Assembly: GCF_012489685.1 (NCBI RefSeq)
Contig: NC_080042.1
Coordinates: 6,636,501-6,700,500, forward strand
DNA: 64,000 nt
Source: Lotus japonicus
Lineage: Eukaryota; Streptophyta; Magnoliopsida; Fabales; Fabaceae
Direction: 5' to 3'
Part shown: one piece after another, positions 11,635 to 21,101 of the stretch
Position numbering within the stretch: position 1 is the stretch's first letter
How the letters are laid out: each line of letters opens with the position of its first letter
Position numbers and translations under genes: made by a program
The notes under the pieces: model-generated
Databases searched by the model: none
Told to the model about the DNA's origin: nothing
Seen by the model: only the letters and a program-made list of their open reading frames with translations

Positions 11635-13178
11635 ATGACAATGATGGTTAAGGAGATGCAACTGCTGGAACAATTTCGGGATCTGAGTTTAGATGTGAGA
11701 GTATCCGAGGGAGAACTGAAGTTTGGAATGATCAGGATTACCAATGGATTGATGGAAGAAATCCGAGACCAACAGTTACAAGATGAATTTTTACTCGGAA
11801 AAAGGAATTTGGTAATTCAGGGTAAGGACCCGGAATTCAAGGTAGGGAGTGACAATATCCTACGGTGTAAGGATAGAGTTTGCGTACCTAACAACCCTGA
11901 CTTAAGGAGGTTGATTATGGACGAAGGTCACAAAAGCAAGTTGAGCATTCACCGTGGAATGAAAAAGATGTATCAGGACTTGAAGGTGAATTTTTGGTGG
12001 CCAGGAATGCAGAGACAAGTGGCAGAGTATGTAGCTGCATGTTTAACCTGTCAGAAGGCGAAGGTGGAACATCAGAAATCTTCAGGTATGCTACAGAGCT
12101 TGGATGTACCTCAATGGAAATGGGATAGCATATCGATGGATTTTGTCGTGGCGTTGCCAAGAACTCAAAAAGGATATGATTCGATTTGGGTAATCGTGGA
12201 CCGATTGACTAAGTCGGCTCATCTCATACCTGTGAGAACTACGTACAACGTGGAGAAGCTATCAGAGATATATATAGCTGAGATTGTGCGACTTCATGGA
12301 GTGCCAACAAGTATCGTTTCCGATCGAGACCCGAAGCTTACTTCACATTTGTGGAAAGCTCTTCATGAGGCTTTGGGGACGAGGCTGAGATTAAGTTCTG
12401 CTTATCATCCACAGACTGATGGACAGCTGAGAGAACTATCCAATCATTGGAGGATTTGCTACGAGCTTGCGTGTTAGACAACAAGGGCAGTTGGGATACC
12501 CTATTGCCACTGATTGAGTTCACATACAACAACAGTTTTCATACGACCATAGGCATGGCACCGTATGAGGCTTTGTATGGCCACAAGTGTAGAACACCTT
12601 TGTGTTGGTATCAAGATGGAGAAAATTTGTTAGTAGGACCAGAACTTCTCCAACAGACGACTGAGAAGATCAAACAGATCAGAGAGAAGATGAAGGCTTC
12701 TTAGAGTAGACAGAAGAGCTATGCAGATCAAAGGCGCAGAACCCTGGAATTCGAAGAAGGAGATCATGTGTTTCTGCGAGTTACCCAAACTACAGGAGTT
12801 GGCCGAGCAATCAAGTCAAGAAAACTTACGCCAAAGTTCATTGGACCTTATCAGATTACTCGTCGTGTAGGACCGGTAGCTTATCAGATCGCACTACCGC
12901 CTTTTCTATCAAACATTCATGATGTATTCCATGTGTCATAACTGAGGAAGTATATTGCTGATCCGAAACATGTTATCGAGCTGGATGACATTGAGTTGAA
13001 GGATAACTTGTCTTTCGAGACACCGCCAATCAGCATTGGTGACACAAGGGTAAAGCAGTTGAGGGGGAAAGAGATCGAGTTAGTGAAGGTCATTTGGGAC
13101 AAAAACACCGGTGATGCGACATGGGAGCTGAAGGAAAAGATCAAGGAACAGTATCCAGAACTTTTTACTGAACCTTAA
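11635..13178 (+). pseudogene. Ty3/gypsy integrase with chromodomain-like tail, broken
   Basis: From the ATG at 11635 the frame carries the RNase H-integrase linker, the H2C2 zinc domain (HKSKLSIH ... CLTCQKAK) and the catalytic core with the first two acidic residues (SMDFVVALPRTQKGYD; IVSDRDPKLTS). A 1-bp deletion around 12425-12430 shifts the frame just before the catalytic Glu region. The next frame (12447-12704) carries the rest of the core (FTYNNSFHTTIGMAPYEALY). It stops at TAG 12702-12704, resumes, meets TAA near 12938 where LRKY follows, and ends with a chromodomain-like segment (12996-13178, VKVIWD...TWELKEK). Both nonsense codons stand where Gln is usual, consistent with C-to-T change. 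Not functional. Confidence 0.9.
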
Positions 13179-13200
13179 GTTTCGAGGTCGAAACTTTCTT

Positions 13201-13215
13201 TTTGGAGGGTAGTAA
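13201..13215 (+). other. Polypurine tract of the long-LTR retrotransposon
   Basis: TTTGGAGGGTAGTAA lies directly before the 3' LTR, where plus-strand priming occurs. It is only moderately purine-rich. Confidence 0.6.
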
Positions 13216-13894
13216 TGTAAGGCCCAAGTTTCAAGCTTTGGATAAGTGAATAAAATATAAGGGTTATTTGATTAAAATAAATTTGTGGAGGATAAGGTTC
13301 AGGAAAAGTCCAAGAAGTTTATCGAAAAACCGATAAGAGTTATAGCACGACTAACATACGCCTAATCCTAGGTCAAAGGTTTTAGTGAATAGTTAATTTA
13401 CACATTAGGACACGATGGGAACTAATTCCAAAAAAAAAATCTTTAGAGAAACGTTAGAACTTCTCTTTTTCGTCTATAAACAAGTATTTCGATGCGAAAC
13501 CCTTGAATGTACGAACGTCAAATTCCAATTCTCGGAAGTTTGCCGAAACGGAATCCCTGATAGTTCAGAAACCCTAAAATCTACGGACGATGAAGACTTT
13601 TTCTATACGGAGCTTCAAACGAAGATTCCACACGCTTACACCCATTTCTCTTGATGTTTCCAATCTTTCTTCAGAAGGAAGTTTTTGCATCCGAGGTCAA
13701 TATCATAAAGTGCATAAAGTGCATTTTTAATGCCGGTAAGCATTAAAAACAAGCCTCGAAAACCAAAAATCATACTGATATTTCTTTGAAGAATTAGAAG
13801 ATTCAGCGGGAAGAATATCGTGTCTAAAATACGTTGAAATCAGTAGGAAAAATCGGAATCGCGAAATAATCATTTTTCCGTATTTTCCAAATCC

Positions 13895-13903
13895 TATAAA
13901 TAG
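13895..13903 (+). promoter_or_regulatory. LTR TATA box (3' LTR)
   Basis: TATAAATAG in the same place as in the 5' LTR. Transcription from here would read into the MULE transposase 3' exon and towards the convergent GRF gene. Confidence 0.6.
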
Positions 13904-15385
13904 GTGGAAAATGAAAAAAAAAACAAAAAAATTCTCACCTTTGAGAGAGAGAGGCCGAGAGCTTGAGGAGGAGGAGAGGAGAAGAAGATTTTCGCCGTTT
14001 CTTGCCCGATCGTTTCGCCGTTCGTTGCTAATCGAAGACATCGAGGTATAGTTACTATCCCTCACTTCTGATCGTCAGATCTGTCGACTTCTTCTATGTC
14101 TTTCTGTGCTCAAAGTTTTGAGCTTTTTGTAAAACTGTTCAAATAAGCTGATTTCAGTGTCTAAACTTATTCCCTGCATGCTCCTGAGCGTGTTCTGCGG
14201 ATTAGATTTTGTCAGATGTCGACGAAATGCCGCCGGGATCAATTTTTGCATCAAATACCCATTTTTAGGCAAAGTCGCAACCTTTAAGTTGTAAACTATC
14301 GACTTGGCTTAGTGCTAGTAGGATTAGTCGTCATAAACGTCGTTGTTGACGTCCCCATCCAATTTGTTTTTCAAAAATCCAGTTTTGAAATTCTGAGCTG
14401 AAAATAATGACCAAACTACCCTTATATCAGTTTTCGATCCGAAAATTTTTCCGAGCTTAGAACCGTCTTAGTTACGGCTTATGTTAACCTAGGAACCAAT
14501 ATTGATCTAAGAAAAATCGACCCTCCCAATTAAGGAAAGTGGCCGAGAGCTATAGCAAGGGGGGGAGGAAATTCGACTTTTTCGAAAACTTGTCTTAATG
14601 CGTTAGATTGTCGTACCGCGGAGTTTGTAATGTACCGTGTAATCCTAGGACTTATCGTTTGCTGAGTTTCTGATTCATCGTGTCAATTTCCGTGATTTTT
14701 GCTTAAGGTTCTGTTGAGGAGGTTCCTGGAGATCAAGGCGAGGAACGTGAAGGAGTTTGTGAGGAAAACGCTGGAGGAGCTACAGGTGAGGGCTACTCTC
14801 TGAATTACTAGATAATGCTTTAGGTGTCGACGAATTCGACTTGATTTATGTGTTATGCACTTAATTGCTAAATGTCTGAAATGATTTCTGAGGCTTCGGC
14901 CGATCTTGTTGAGTACTTGATGCCATGATATTGTGTGCTAAATGATTCACATGTTATGTGCTAAATGGTTAATCTAGGATGTGTTGGAATATGCTGTTTA
15001 TGGTTATTGATTGAGCTGTTTTATGTTATTCCACTCATAACTGTGATTCTGAGGAGTGAGGATTGCAGGCAAGTCATGCCGAATTTTTATGAGATTTTGA
15101 GAGAGTTTGAAAGGACGAACGGAGTTCGGACCTTGTTATGTTTTGATGGACCGAGACCTTCTCAGAAATTATTTGGGATTATGGGATCCCTGAAACTCAT
15201 AGGAATGTTATAAGACTAAAAGGAACCTATTTTCTCAAGGAAAATTCATAAGACATTAATTAATCTCTAAAACCCTTGAACAATGATAACAACCTTAGAT
15301 AAGAGCGTAGAGCTTGAGTATTAGTTTTGAAAATGTGAGAAGTGTCGTCGAGTCCAAGCTTTGAGGAATTTACTAGTTTCTGAGT

Positions 15386-15626
15386 ATGTTGATACTCTTT
15401 TGCTCGATGAGCGGGTTATTGTTTGGCTATCTAAAGTTTAGCCGGAAACTTTAAGTTTCCAAGTACAATCGTACTCTTTCGCTCGATGAGCAGTTTAATG
15501 TTTGGCTATCTAAAGTTTAGCCAGAGACTATAAGTTTCCAAGTACTTCGGTACCTTTTCGCTCGATGAGCAGTTTATTGATTGGCTATCTAAAGTTTAGC
15601 CGGGAACCATGAGTTCCAAAGTACAT
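15386..15626 (+). repeat. Three 79-bp tandem repeats in the 3' LTR
   Basis: Same array as at 4090-4330, starting with GCTCGATGAGCGG near 15401. Same copy number in both LTRs, so the array predates this insertion. Confidence 0.85.
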
Positions 15627-16875
15627 TCTTTCTTCTTGATTAATTCATTTTGTCGCAGAATCGACATTTACCTTAGGGTATTCTTTTAGAGACATTAAGT
15701 TAATTAGAACACGTGGCGACGTGTCGGGTGAGGTCGGAGACGTTGTTTGGCTAATCACTTGCATTCATGCACTCATTTTGAGGTTAATACACGGTGGGAT
15801 GCCGGACCTCGGTGGATTCCAAAATGGTCATAAGACCCGGATTTCCATATTTAGGACACTACGGTGGTCCTCAGTAGCAGACAGAATGGCAGACCTACGG
15901 GTTCACTGCTGATCTGACTACTTTTGTGTGGTGTAAGAGACGCCCGAGCGGAATGGTCCCACTATGGCCGGTGTTAGGGCTGACTCGTTGGTGTCCATCC
16001 TTCTTCCGGAATGCATCTTGTTAATCAGCATTGCATTGCATGCAATATACATTCTGACTTAGTTGCTGAGTGTGATTGGTACTTGTTTATCCTATTTGAG
16101 GCATGCTAATTGTTATTATGATCTTTTATATTCATTGTGATACATGCAACCCTAGGATGTTATCCCTAAACTTATAAGCCTGAGAGGCTAATAACTATTA
16201 TCCTATATATCTGGTTTTATTAATTATATAATTCTTTGGAGTTGACCCTCGCGTCTTCTGTGTGTGTTTGGGCGGACTACGCCATTGTCAGATGTCCATG
16301 GCGGACCGGTTCACGATGGTTCACCCTTCGGGGGAAACTAGGTTGGAGAAGCTTGATCAGGAGGACTACGGTTCATGGGTGGTCGACCCCGCTGGCCACC
16401 GAGCGACTTACTCGAGATGGGATTAGTGTAGGAGTAGAGTCTTAGCTCTGACCGTCATTGTTTCTTTGGGGACAGGGTAGTTTCCCGCCTATAGCTTTTT
16501 GTGTGGTTCCTCTACGGGGATCACAGAGAGTTGGTTGGGCTAGGAGGTCTTGTTAGGGCCATCTGGGCTAACTCATTCTCATTTTGAGGGTTAGTGTTGC
16601 GGACACTTGACTTTTCTTTTGGTTTGTACTTTTGCCTACGGGCGTTACTCTCTTTTACTTTCCGTCACTGGAGGTTTACTTGTGACGTGGTTTACAACTT
16701 ACAGTGGGGGCTGTAATTATATTGTATATTAGTTCTGTTATCTTTCGTTTTAGAGTTTCATCTCTTTCTGTCTTTAATTACATTATCGAAAAAGAAAATA
16801 ATTCACGTTTTTCCGCTTAAGTATTTCTTTTTGGTTACTAAAGTGACCCCACCGAAATCGGGGTGTTACAGCTCC

Positions 16876-17116
16876 TGAAGCAGCTACAACCCAAACTGCT
16901 CCACAGCCAACTTCCCAGCCAACTTCCCAACCAGCTTCCCAACCAGCCTCCCAGCCAGCTTCCCAACCGGCTTCCCAACCATCTTCTCTGCCAGCTTCAC
17001 AGCCCTCATTAGGTCTTGGCAGCACAATAACAGCTACACTACCTCCTTCTGGTGCAACCACAAGAAGAAGAAAGAGACCAAGAGTTGTAGTTGGAACACA
17101 AGAGAGCACTAGTTGA
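16876..17116 (+). pseudogene. MULE transposase, 3' coding tail after the LTR insertion
   Basis: Continues the transposase frame broken at 1918. With the retrotransposon and one target copy set aside, codons run on in phase from the Lys/Arg-rich segment into a Pro/Gln/Ser tail (repeated SQPA/SQPT, about 16905-16985) and a basic end (TTRRRKRP), stopping at TGA 17114-17116. The low-complexity tail resembles the C-terminus of other plant MuDR proteins. The 12-bp coding repeat (TCCCAACCAGCT-like) is a small minisatellite. Confidence 0.85.
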
Positions 17117-17579
17117 TTATGGGCCTTGATTATGTTGTTTTGTGTTGGTGTCATTTTGTGTGGAACTTTAGTCTTGGTGTTTTCTGGTTATGTAATGAAC
17201 TTATTTAAGCCTTTAGTTAATGTATGACTTTATCTATTGTAATTTGCAAGGGATGCTATCCATGTTTGGTTTTGTATGACATTATCCATTGAATTTGGAA
17301 TCTATGATTATGTTAGCCACTGTGTTATGTTAATTATCCATTTTGAATTTCCATATGACAACTGAAAATAGTAGATAGCCTAGGTAGAACATTGTGCTTG
17401 CAGACATCAATTCATACAACAAAAATTTGAGGACAAATTACTCAAGTTCATTTATCCATTTCAAGTTCCATACATATGCACTAATGGCACACACAATACA
17501 TAGGCACTAATGGCACACACAGTACAAATAAACTCAACATCCTCTCCTACTTCTACTACATCATCCTCTCACCCTAATT
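17117..17579. other. Spacer between the convergent MULE genes
   Basis: AT-rich sequence between the transposase stop and the stop of the minus-strand GRF gene. Probably the two 3' UTRs. No coding or RNA feature seen. Confidence 0.5.
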
Positions 17580-18189
17580 CTACTTCATCATTTTCACCAT
17601 TAGAATTGCACATACAATCAACAGGAACACAACTACAGACCATCCCAGCACACAACACTTGATCAACATTGCTTGGTTCTTCTTCATCTCATCTACTCTA
17701 CGCAACAAGCCTGCAATTATTTTCTTGTCACGCGGGTTACCCTCCAACTCATCATACCACTGGAAGAAATCACAGTACCTCCTTTTCTGTTCCTGAGAAT
17801 AAATAAATTTGCCCAACAATTTCAGTTCAAGCATAACCACATTCACAACAATTAATCAACCTTCAACAAATAATCCAAAACATTACCTTAAATCTGCCAC
17901 ATCCATAGAACCGCCTACCAATATTTCCGTTCTCGGTCGTCCAAGTAGTCACAACCAGGGCAACTTCTCCACACTTGCACAAAACAACGTTCCTCCTTCG
18001 ACCGTAGCCACTGGAAACAGAGCTCCCTCCAGAGAAATGACTTCCCCACCCATGTATGCCTCTTCTTCGTCGCGAGCCGTTAGCCTTCTCCCTTTCTCTT
18101 TCGCGATTTGTTGAGCTCTCTTGCTCGTGTTCTTCGTCGCGAGCCCTTTCTTCCTCCTTTGTGTTTCTAATTTGGGGATTTATCCCCAA
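17580..18189 (-). CDS. GRF-type zinc finger protein with C-terminal membrane anchor (At4g04775-like)
   Basis: Two exons on the minus strand: about 18189-17887 and 17792-17580, separated by a GT-AG intron (17793-17886). The joined reading gives a GRF finger: CKCG, then TENGNIGRRFYGCGRFK at the end of exon 1, and CDFFQWYDEL at the start of exon 2. Next come a short charged, probably coiled-coil segment (RRVDEMKKNQ) and one hydrophobic helix (LGWSVVVFLLIVCAILMV) at the C-terminus. This order is that of the small plant GRF proteins known as At4g04775-like; GRF fingers bind single-stranded nucleic acid in better-known proteins. The open frame starts at a stop with only TTG near 18189, and no in-frame ATG precedes the finger, so the start is missing, altered or in an unseen exon. 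It converges on the MULE transposase and may be a second MULE gene. Confidence 0.75.
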
Positions 18190-18215
18190 ATTGGGGATTT
18201 AGGGTTAACATTAGG

Positions 18216-18232
18216 CACGTGATTAGCACGTG
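18216..18232. promoter_or_regulatory. Pair of G-box (CACGTG) motifs upstream of the GRF gene
   Basis: CACGTG occurs at 18216-18221 and 18227-18232, five bases apart, just upstream of the GRF reading frame. bZIP/bHLH factors bind G-boxes; a regulatory role here is inference. Confidence 0.4.
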
Positions 18233-18289
18233 CCCCTCTTTTTTTTTTGTTATTCAGTTATTAAAATCCACATGGCAAATAAGAAAAGA

Positions 18290-18457
18290 AAAATTAAATC
18301 CACGTCAGCCCCTCCGTTAGTTTACTACCGTTGAACTAACAGAAGGGTAAACGCTACACTTTTTTGTTTCATGGAGGGCACAAACGTTGACAAAATTAGA
18401 AGAGGGGTGTCATTTGCACGCCCATGAAACATCAGGGGCACAAAATGCATTTAAGCC
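18290..18457 (-). repeat. Probable right terminal region of the MULE
   Basis: On the minus strand this reads GGCTTAAATGCATTTTGTGC and goes on with short CDS-free sequence including a TGACGTGG motif and a long T-run. Another TIR element in the window (right end 44314) starts GGCTTAATCC and has the same layout, including TGACGTGG. The matching left end would lie before the window, so the terminus cannot be proved here. Confidence 0.5.
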
Positions 18458-18642
18458 AAATAACTTCCATGCTTTCTCCTTTGCTTTCAAAATGTGCGGT
18501 CTTCGACCTCTCTTGTGTTGCTTCAAAGTATCAGCTATTGCTAAGTGGTAACTTCTCCATGTTTCTATGCTGCCACTTTCACCTGACAATACAAAAGTTG
18601 TCACGTTCTACTCCAAGCATTATCATTTAATAACTGCCCATT
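18458..18642. other. Unassigned sequence between MULE end and MITE
   Basis: A 64-codon minus-strand frame (18410-18604) overlaps the stretch but matches nothing recognised. Likely original flanking DNA. Confidence 0.35.
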
Positions 18643-19210
18643 AGAACATCTCCAATAAAAGGTTTTTAGTTTTTATTTCTGAGCTAAGAACTAAGAATTA
18701 AGTTCTTAACCATTGTAGATGACTGACATGGAATTCTTAGTTCTTAAAAATAAGAAATAGTTCTTATATAAGAGCATCTTCAATGCGAGGTTCTCAGTTC
18801 TTATTTCTGAGCTAAGAACTAAGAAGTGAGTTTTTAACCATTGGGGGAGACTGACGTGGAGTTCTTAGTTCTTATATAAGAAGTTTTACTTTTTGAATTA
18901 GCATAAATAATAAATTTTCTCTCTCTCATTCATCAATTGATTTAATTTAACTATTGAATTATCATTTAAATTTAAATCAAAATTATATGAAAAATAAAAA
19001 ATATTACTAATGTAATGGTATTGTGGGACTGGATGAATAGTGCTAAGAACTCATGGTTTGAGCAAAATCTACAAAGAGTTGCTTAAGCACATGTGGCAGT
19101 ACGACCCACATGAATAGTGCTAAGAACTAAGAACCTAGCATTGGAGATGTTCTATGGAGTTTTACTTTTTGAGTTCTTAGCATAAAAAATTATTTTATTC
19201 TCTCTCATTC
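18643..19210. mobile_element. MITE copy (outer), interrupted twice
   Basis: Starts AGAACATCTCCAAT and contains repeated GAGTTCTTAGTTCTTA and GCTAAGAACTAAGAA palindromic stretches typical of short AT-rich TIR elements. After TTCTTATATAAG (near 18771) a second copy of the same family intervenes. The outer sequence resumes after 19153 (GTTTTACTTTTTGAGTTC...), matching 18879-18933. At 19210 a Sirevirus-like LTR cuts it off, and the remainder is not found on the far side of the LTR array. The superfamily could not be fixed. Confidence 0.65.
18772..19153. mobile_element. MITE copy (inner), complete
   Basis: About 380 bp bounded by GAGCATCTTCAATG and its near inverse CATTGGAGATGTTC. It lies within another copy of its own family. 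No coding capacity. Confidence 0.7.
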
Positions 19211-20423
19211 TGAAGGTGTGAAAAACGACTAGAAGGGGGGGTTGAATAGCGTTTTCAATATAAAAACTTTCCCCTTAAGATTTAAAGTAAATCTTTTCGG
19301 TTTCTCTAAGATAGATGGTGCAGCGGATAAAGATAGAGAGAAGAGAGAAGCACACAAGTATTTTATCCTGGTTCACTTGATAAATCCCTCAAGCTAATCC
19401 AGTCCACCCGTTAAGGTGATTTCTTCCTTCTTAGAATGAAGGCAATCCACTAATCAGATAATTGTTACAACTGCACTTGAAACCTACAAGTGACTAACAA
19501 TACACTGGCTTAGCTCACACTAAGATTCACTCTCTTAGTCTTCTCTAGGATCCGATCAACCTTGATCTCCTAAAGGAATCACCACTAAGATTCACTCTCT
19601 TAGTCTTCTTAAGGATACTGACCTACCCGGTCCCTTAAGGAAAATCAAACAACTGTTTGAGGTTGGTGTTTACAAAGGTTTGCTTCTAAATAAGATGAGT
19701 GTAAACTAAATAAGAACAGATGAAGAAAGTAGAGGCTTGAATCTTTTCTTGTATTGCAGCTCTTGATCTCTCTCTTCGCTTTCTTCTTTTCTTCAGCCTT
19801 TTATAGTCCAAGGTGCAAAGGATATTTCTGTTGAGAGAATATGACCGTTGGAGGGCATTTCTGGAACTTCCAGAACCTGCTGTGGCTGAACCTTGGTAGG
19901 TAGGCTTTTCAGAATAGTACACTGCTCTTGTACTTCTTGATAGAGACATTTGCCTTTAACCAATGACTTCTGATCAGAGGAATGCTTCGTGTTGGAACTT
20001 GTGAGGCTTGGTGATCAGAGTCAGAGGGAAGCTTGGATCCTCTGACCTTCGTAACTTCAGATCTTCTGGACCTTCAGATCCTCTGGACCTTCAGAGCCTC
20101 TGATCCTTCAGGTCTTCTGATCCTTCATATCTTCTGATCCTTCAGAGCTTCTGTTCCTTCAGATCTTCTGATCTTCTGATTTTCAGATCCTCTGATCTTC
20201 AGATCCTCTGATCCTGAGATCCTCTGATCCGCAGATCCTCTGATCCTGAGATCCTCTGATCCTCAGATCCTCTAATGAATATATCTTCTGGTATCAGAAT
20301 TAGAACCTGTTTGTCAAAACACTCAAGACAAACATTAGAGTATCATAGTTGTTCATCCACAAATAAATACTTGTTATCATCAAAACATAGAGTTGTACCA
20401 CATGACCAAATCTTGATCTTACA
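19211..20423 (-). repeat. Sirevirus-like LTR A (3' LTR side)
   Basis: 1213 bp, TG...CA in both senses. It carries TATAAAAGG on the minus strand (plus 19796-19806) and a CAGATCCTCTGAT minisatellite (20040-20275). Left flank CATTC lies in a MITE; the expected matching target copy is not found at the far end of the array. Confidence 0.9.
20040..20275. repeat. CAGATCCTCTGAT minisatellite in LTR A
   Basis: Imperfect 13-17-bp units built on CAGATCCTCTGATC. Copies in the other LTRs are at 23226-23461, 26412-26648, 27690-27960 and 31410-31735. They are longer in the last two, so the repeat length varies between LTRs. Confidence 0.88.
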
Positions 20424-20790
20424 ATCTCCCCCTTTTTGATGATGACAAAACCATGTATTTTGATGAACAACTCTAAACAAATAAACTGAATACACTCAGA
20501 GTATAAGGTATCAGAGTTAAAACTTATCCTGATGTGTATAGTTTATCTTGCTCCTTCTGAATCCAAGACTCGTGCTTGATTCTGAGCTAAGCTCCCCCTG
20601 AATCTAATACTTAATATCAACGTTAGTAATATCTAGATTCTGAGCTAAATAATATAGGAGTTGTCAAGATACTATAAGTTCTCCCCCTTTTTGTCATAAG
20701 CAAAAAGAATGAAGGTGGAAAAAAAATAGTAAGAGCATAAGACGAAATACTCCCCCTCAGAAGGAATACCAACGGATACTTGGCTGCTGA
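20424..20790 (-). other. Multiple polypurine tracts next to the 3' LTR
   Basis: On the minus strand AAAGGGGGAGA-type tracts lie next to the LTR (plus 20424-20440) and again near 20590, 20683 and 20750. Repeated polypurine tracts upstream of the 3' LTR are a known Sirevirus hallmark. The same set recurs in the second unit and in the right-hand element. Confidence 0.65.
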
Positions 20791-21003
20791 TTAGTATATC
20801 TTCTTATGAGAGCAGAAGTGTGGTTCTGGTGACATCTCCGTTCTGGACAAAATTCCATGTTCAGATGCTTCAGAATGAGAAGCTAGGAACCTACTCTTCT
20901 TCTGATGACGCAAGTCAGAAGTTGTAGTAGCATCTTCTGATGTTGTTGCTTCTGGTTCGTCAAGTTCTGGGTCTTTGTTTCTTTCTGAAACGGTCATGCT
21001 CAT
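20791..21003 (-). CDS. Short ORF in the Sirevirus-like 3' region (unit A)
   Basis: 70 codons from a real ATG (MSMTVSERN...), Ser/Thr/Glu-rich, with no recognised domain. It lies between the protease remnant and the polypurine tracts, the place of pol end or an env-like ORF in full Sireviruses. An identical copy is at 23977-24189 and a diverged one at 28442-28699. Function unknown; it may be a truncated remnant. Confidence 0.35.
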   Translation of the reverse strand: MSMTVSERNKDPELDEPEATTSEDATTTSDLRHQKKSRFLASHSEASEHGILSRTEMSPEPHFCSHKKIY

Positions 21004-21101
21004 CTCTGCAAGCTTTTTCAGCTAGCTTTGACTTGTCAGAGTCAAGCTTATCATTAATTCTAACATGAATAGCGTTCAGAATATCAACAGAGGGGTTCTT
21101 A

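Larger units (their letters stand above)
1919..16870 (+). mobile_element. Long-LTR Ty3/gypsy-type retrotransposon, pol-defective, inserted in MULE transposase
   Basis: Complete insertion with TG...CA ends and 3.65-kb LTRs (1919-5568 and 13216-16870). It is flanked by a perfect 5-bp target duplication GCTCC (1914-1918 and 16871-16875). An initiator-Met tRNA primer site follows the 5' LTR and a purine-rich tract precedes the 3' LTR. Inside are a zinc-knuckle gag remnant and a broken integrase with a chromodomain-like C-terminus (LVKVIWD...TWEL), as in Tekay/Del chromoviruses. No protease, RT or RNase H was recognised. An inverted solo LTR of a related family (7356-11273) sits in the internal region. 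The LTRs look very similar to each other, so the insertion seems fairly recent although it is non-autonomous. Confidence 0.93.
13216..16870 (+). repeat. 3' LTR of the long-LTR retrotransposon
   Basis: Collinear with 1919-5568, with scattered substitutions and small indels. TATAAATAG is at 13895-13903 and three 79-bp tandem repeats at about 15386-15626. It ends GTGTTACA, directly followed by the second GCTCC target copy. Confidence 0.93.

Noticed and set aside
16783..17154. Minus-strand frame with repeated WEAGWEAG
   Set aside because: Antisense of the Ser-Gln-Pro-Ala repeat of the MULE transposase tail.
17863..18114. Plus-strand open frames across the GRF gene
   Set aside because: They are antisense shadows of the zinc-finger exons and resemble no protein.
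18410..18604. 64-codon minus-strand frame beside the MITE as a host exon
   Set aside because: No ATG context, splice site or family resemblance; overlaps the presumed MULE terminus.
20040..20275. CRISPR-like regular repeat array
   Set aside because: Units are contiguous, variable-length minisatellite copies without unique spacers, inside an LTR of a plant element.
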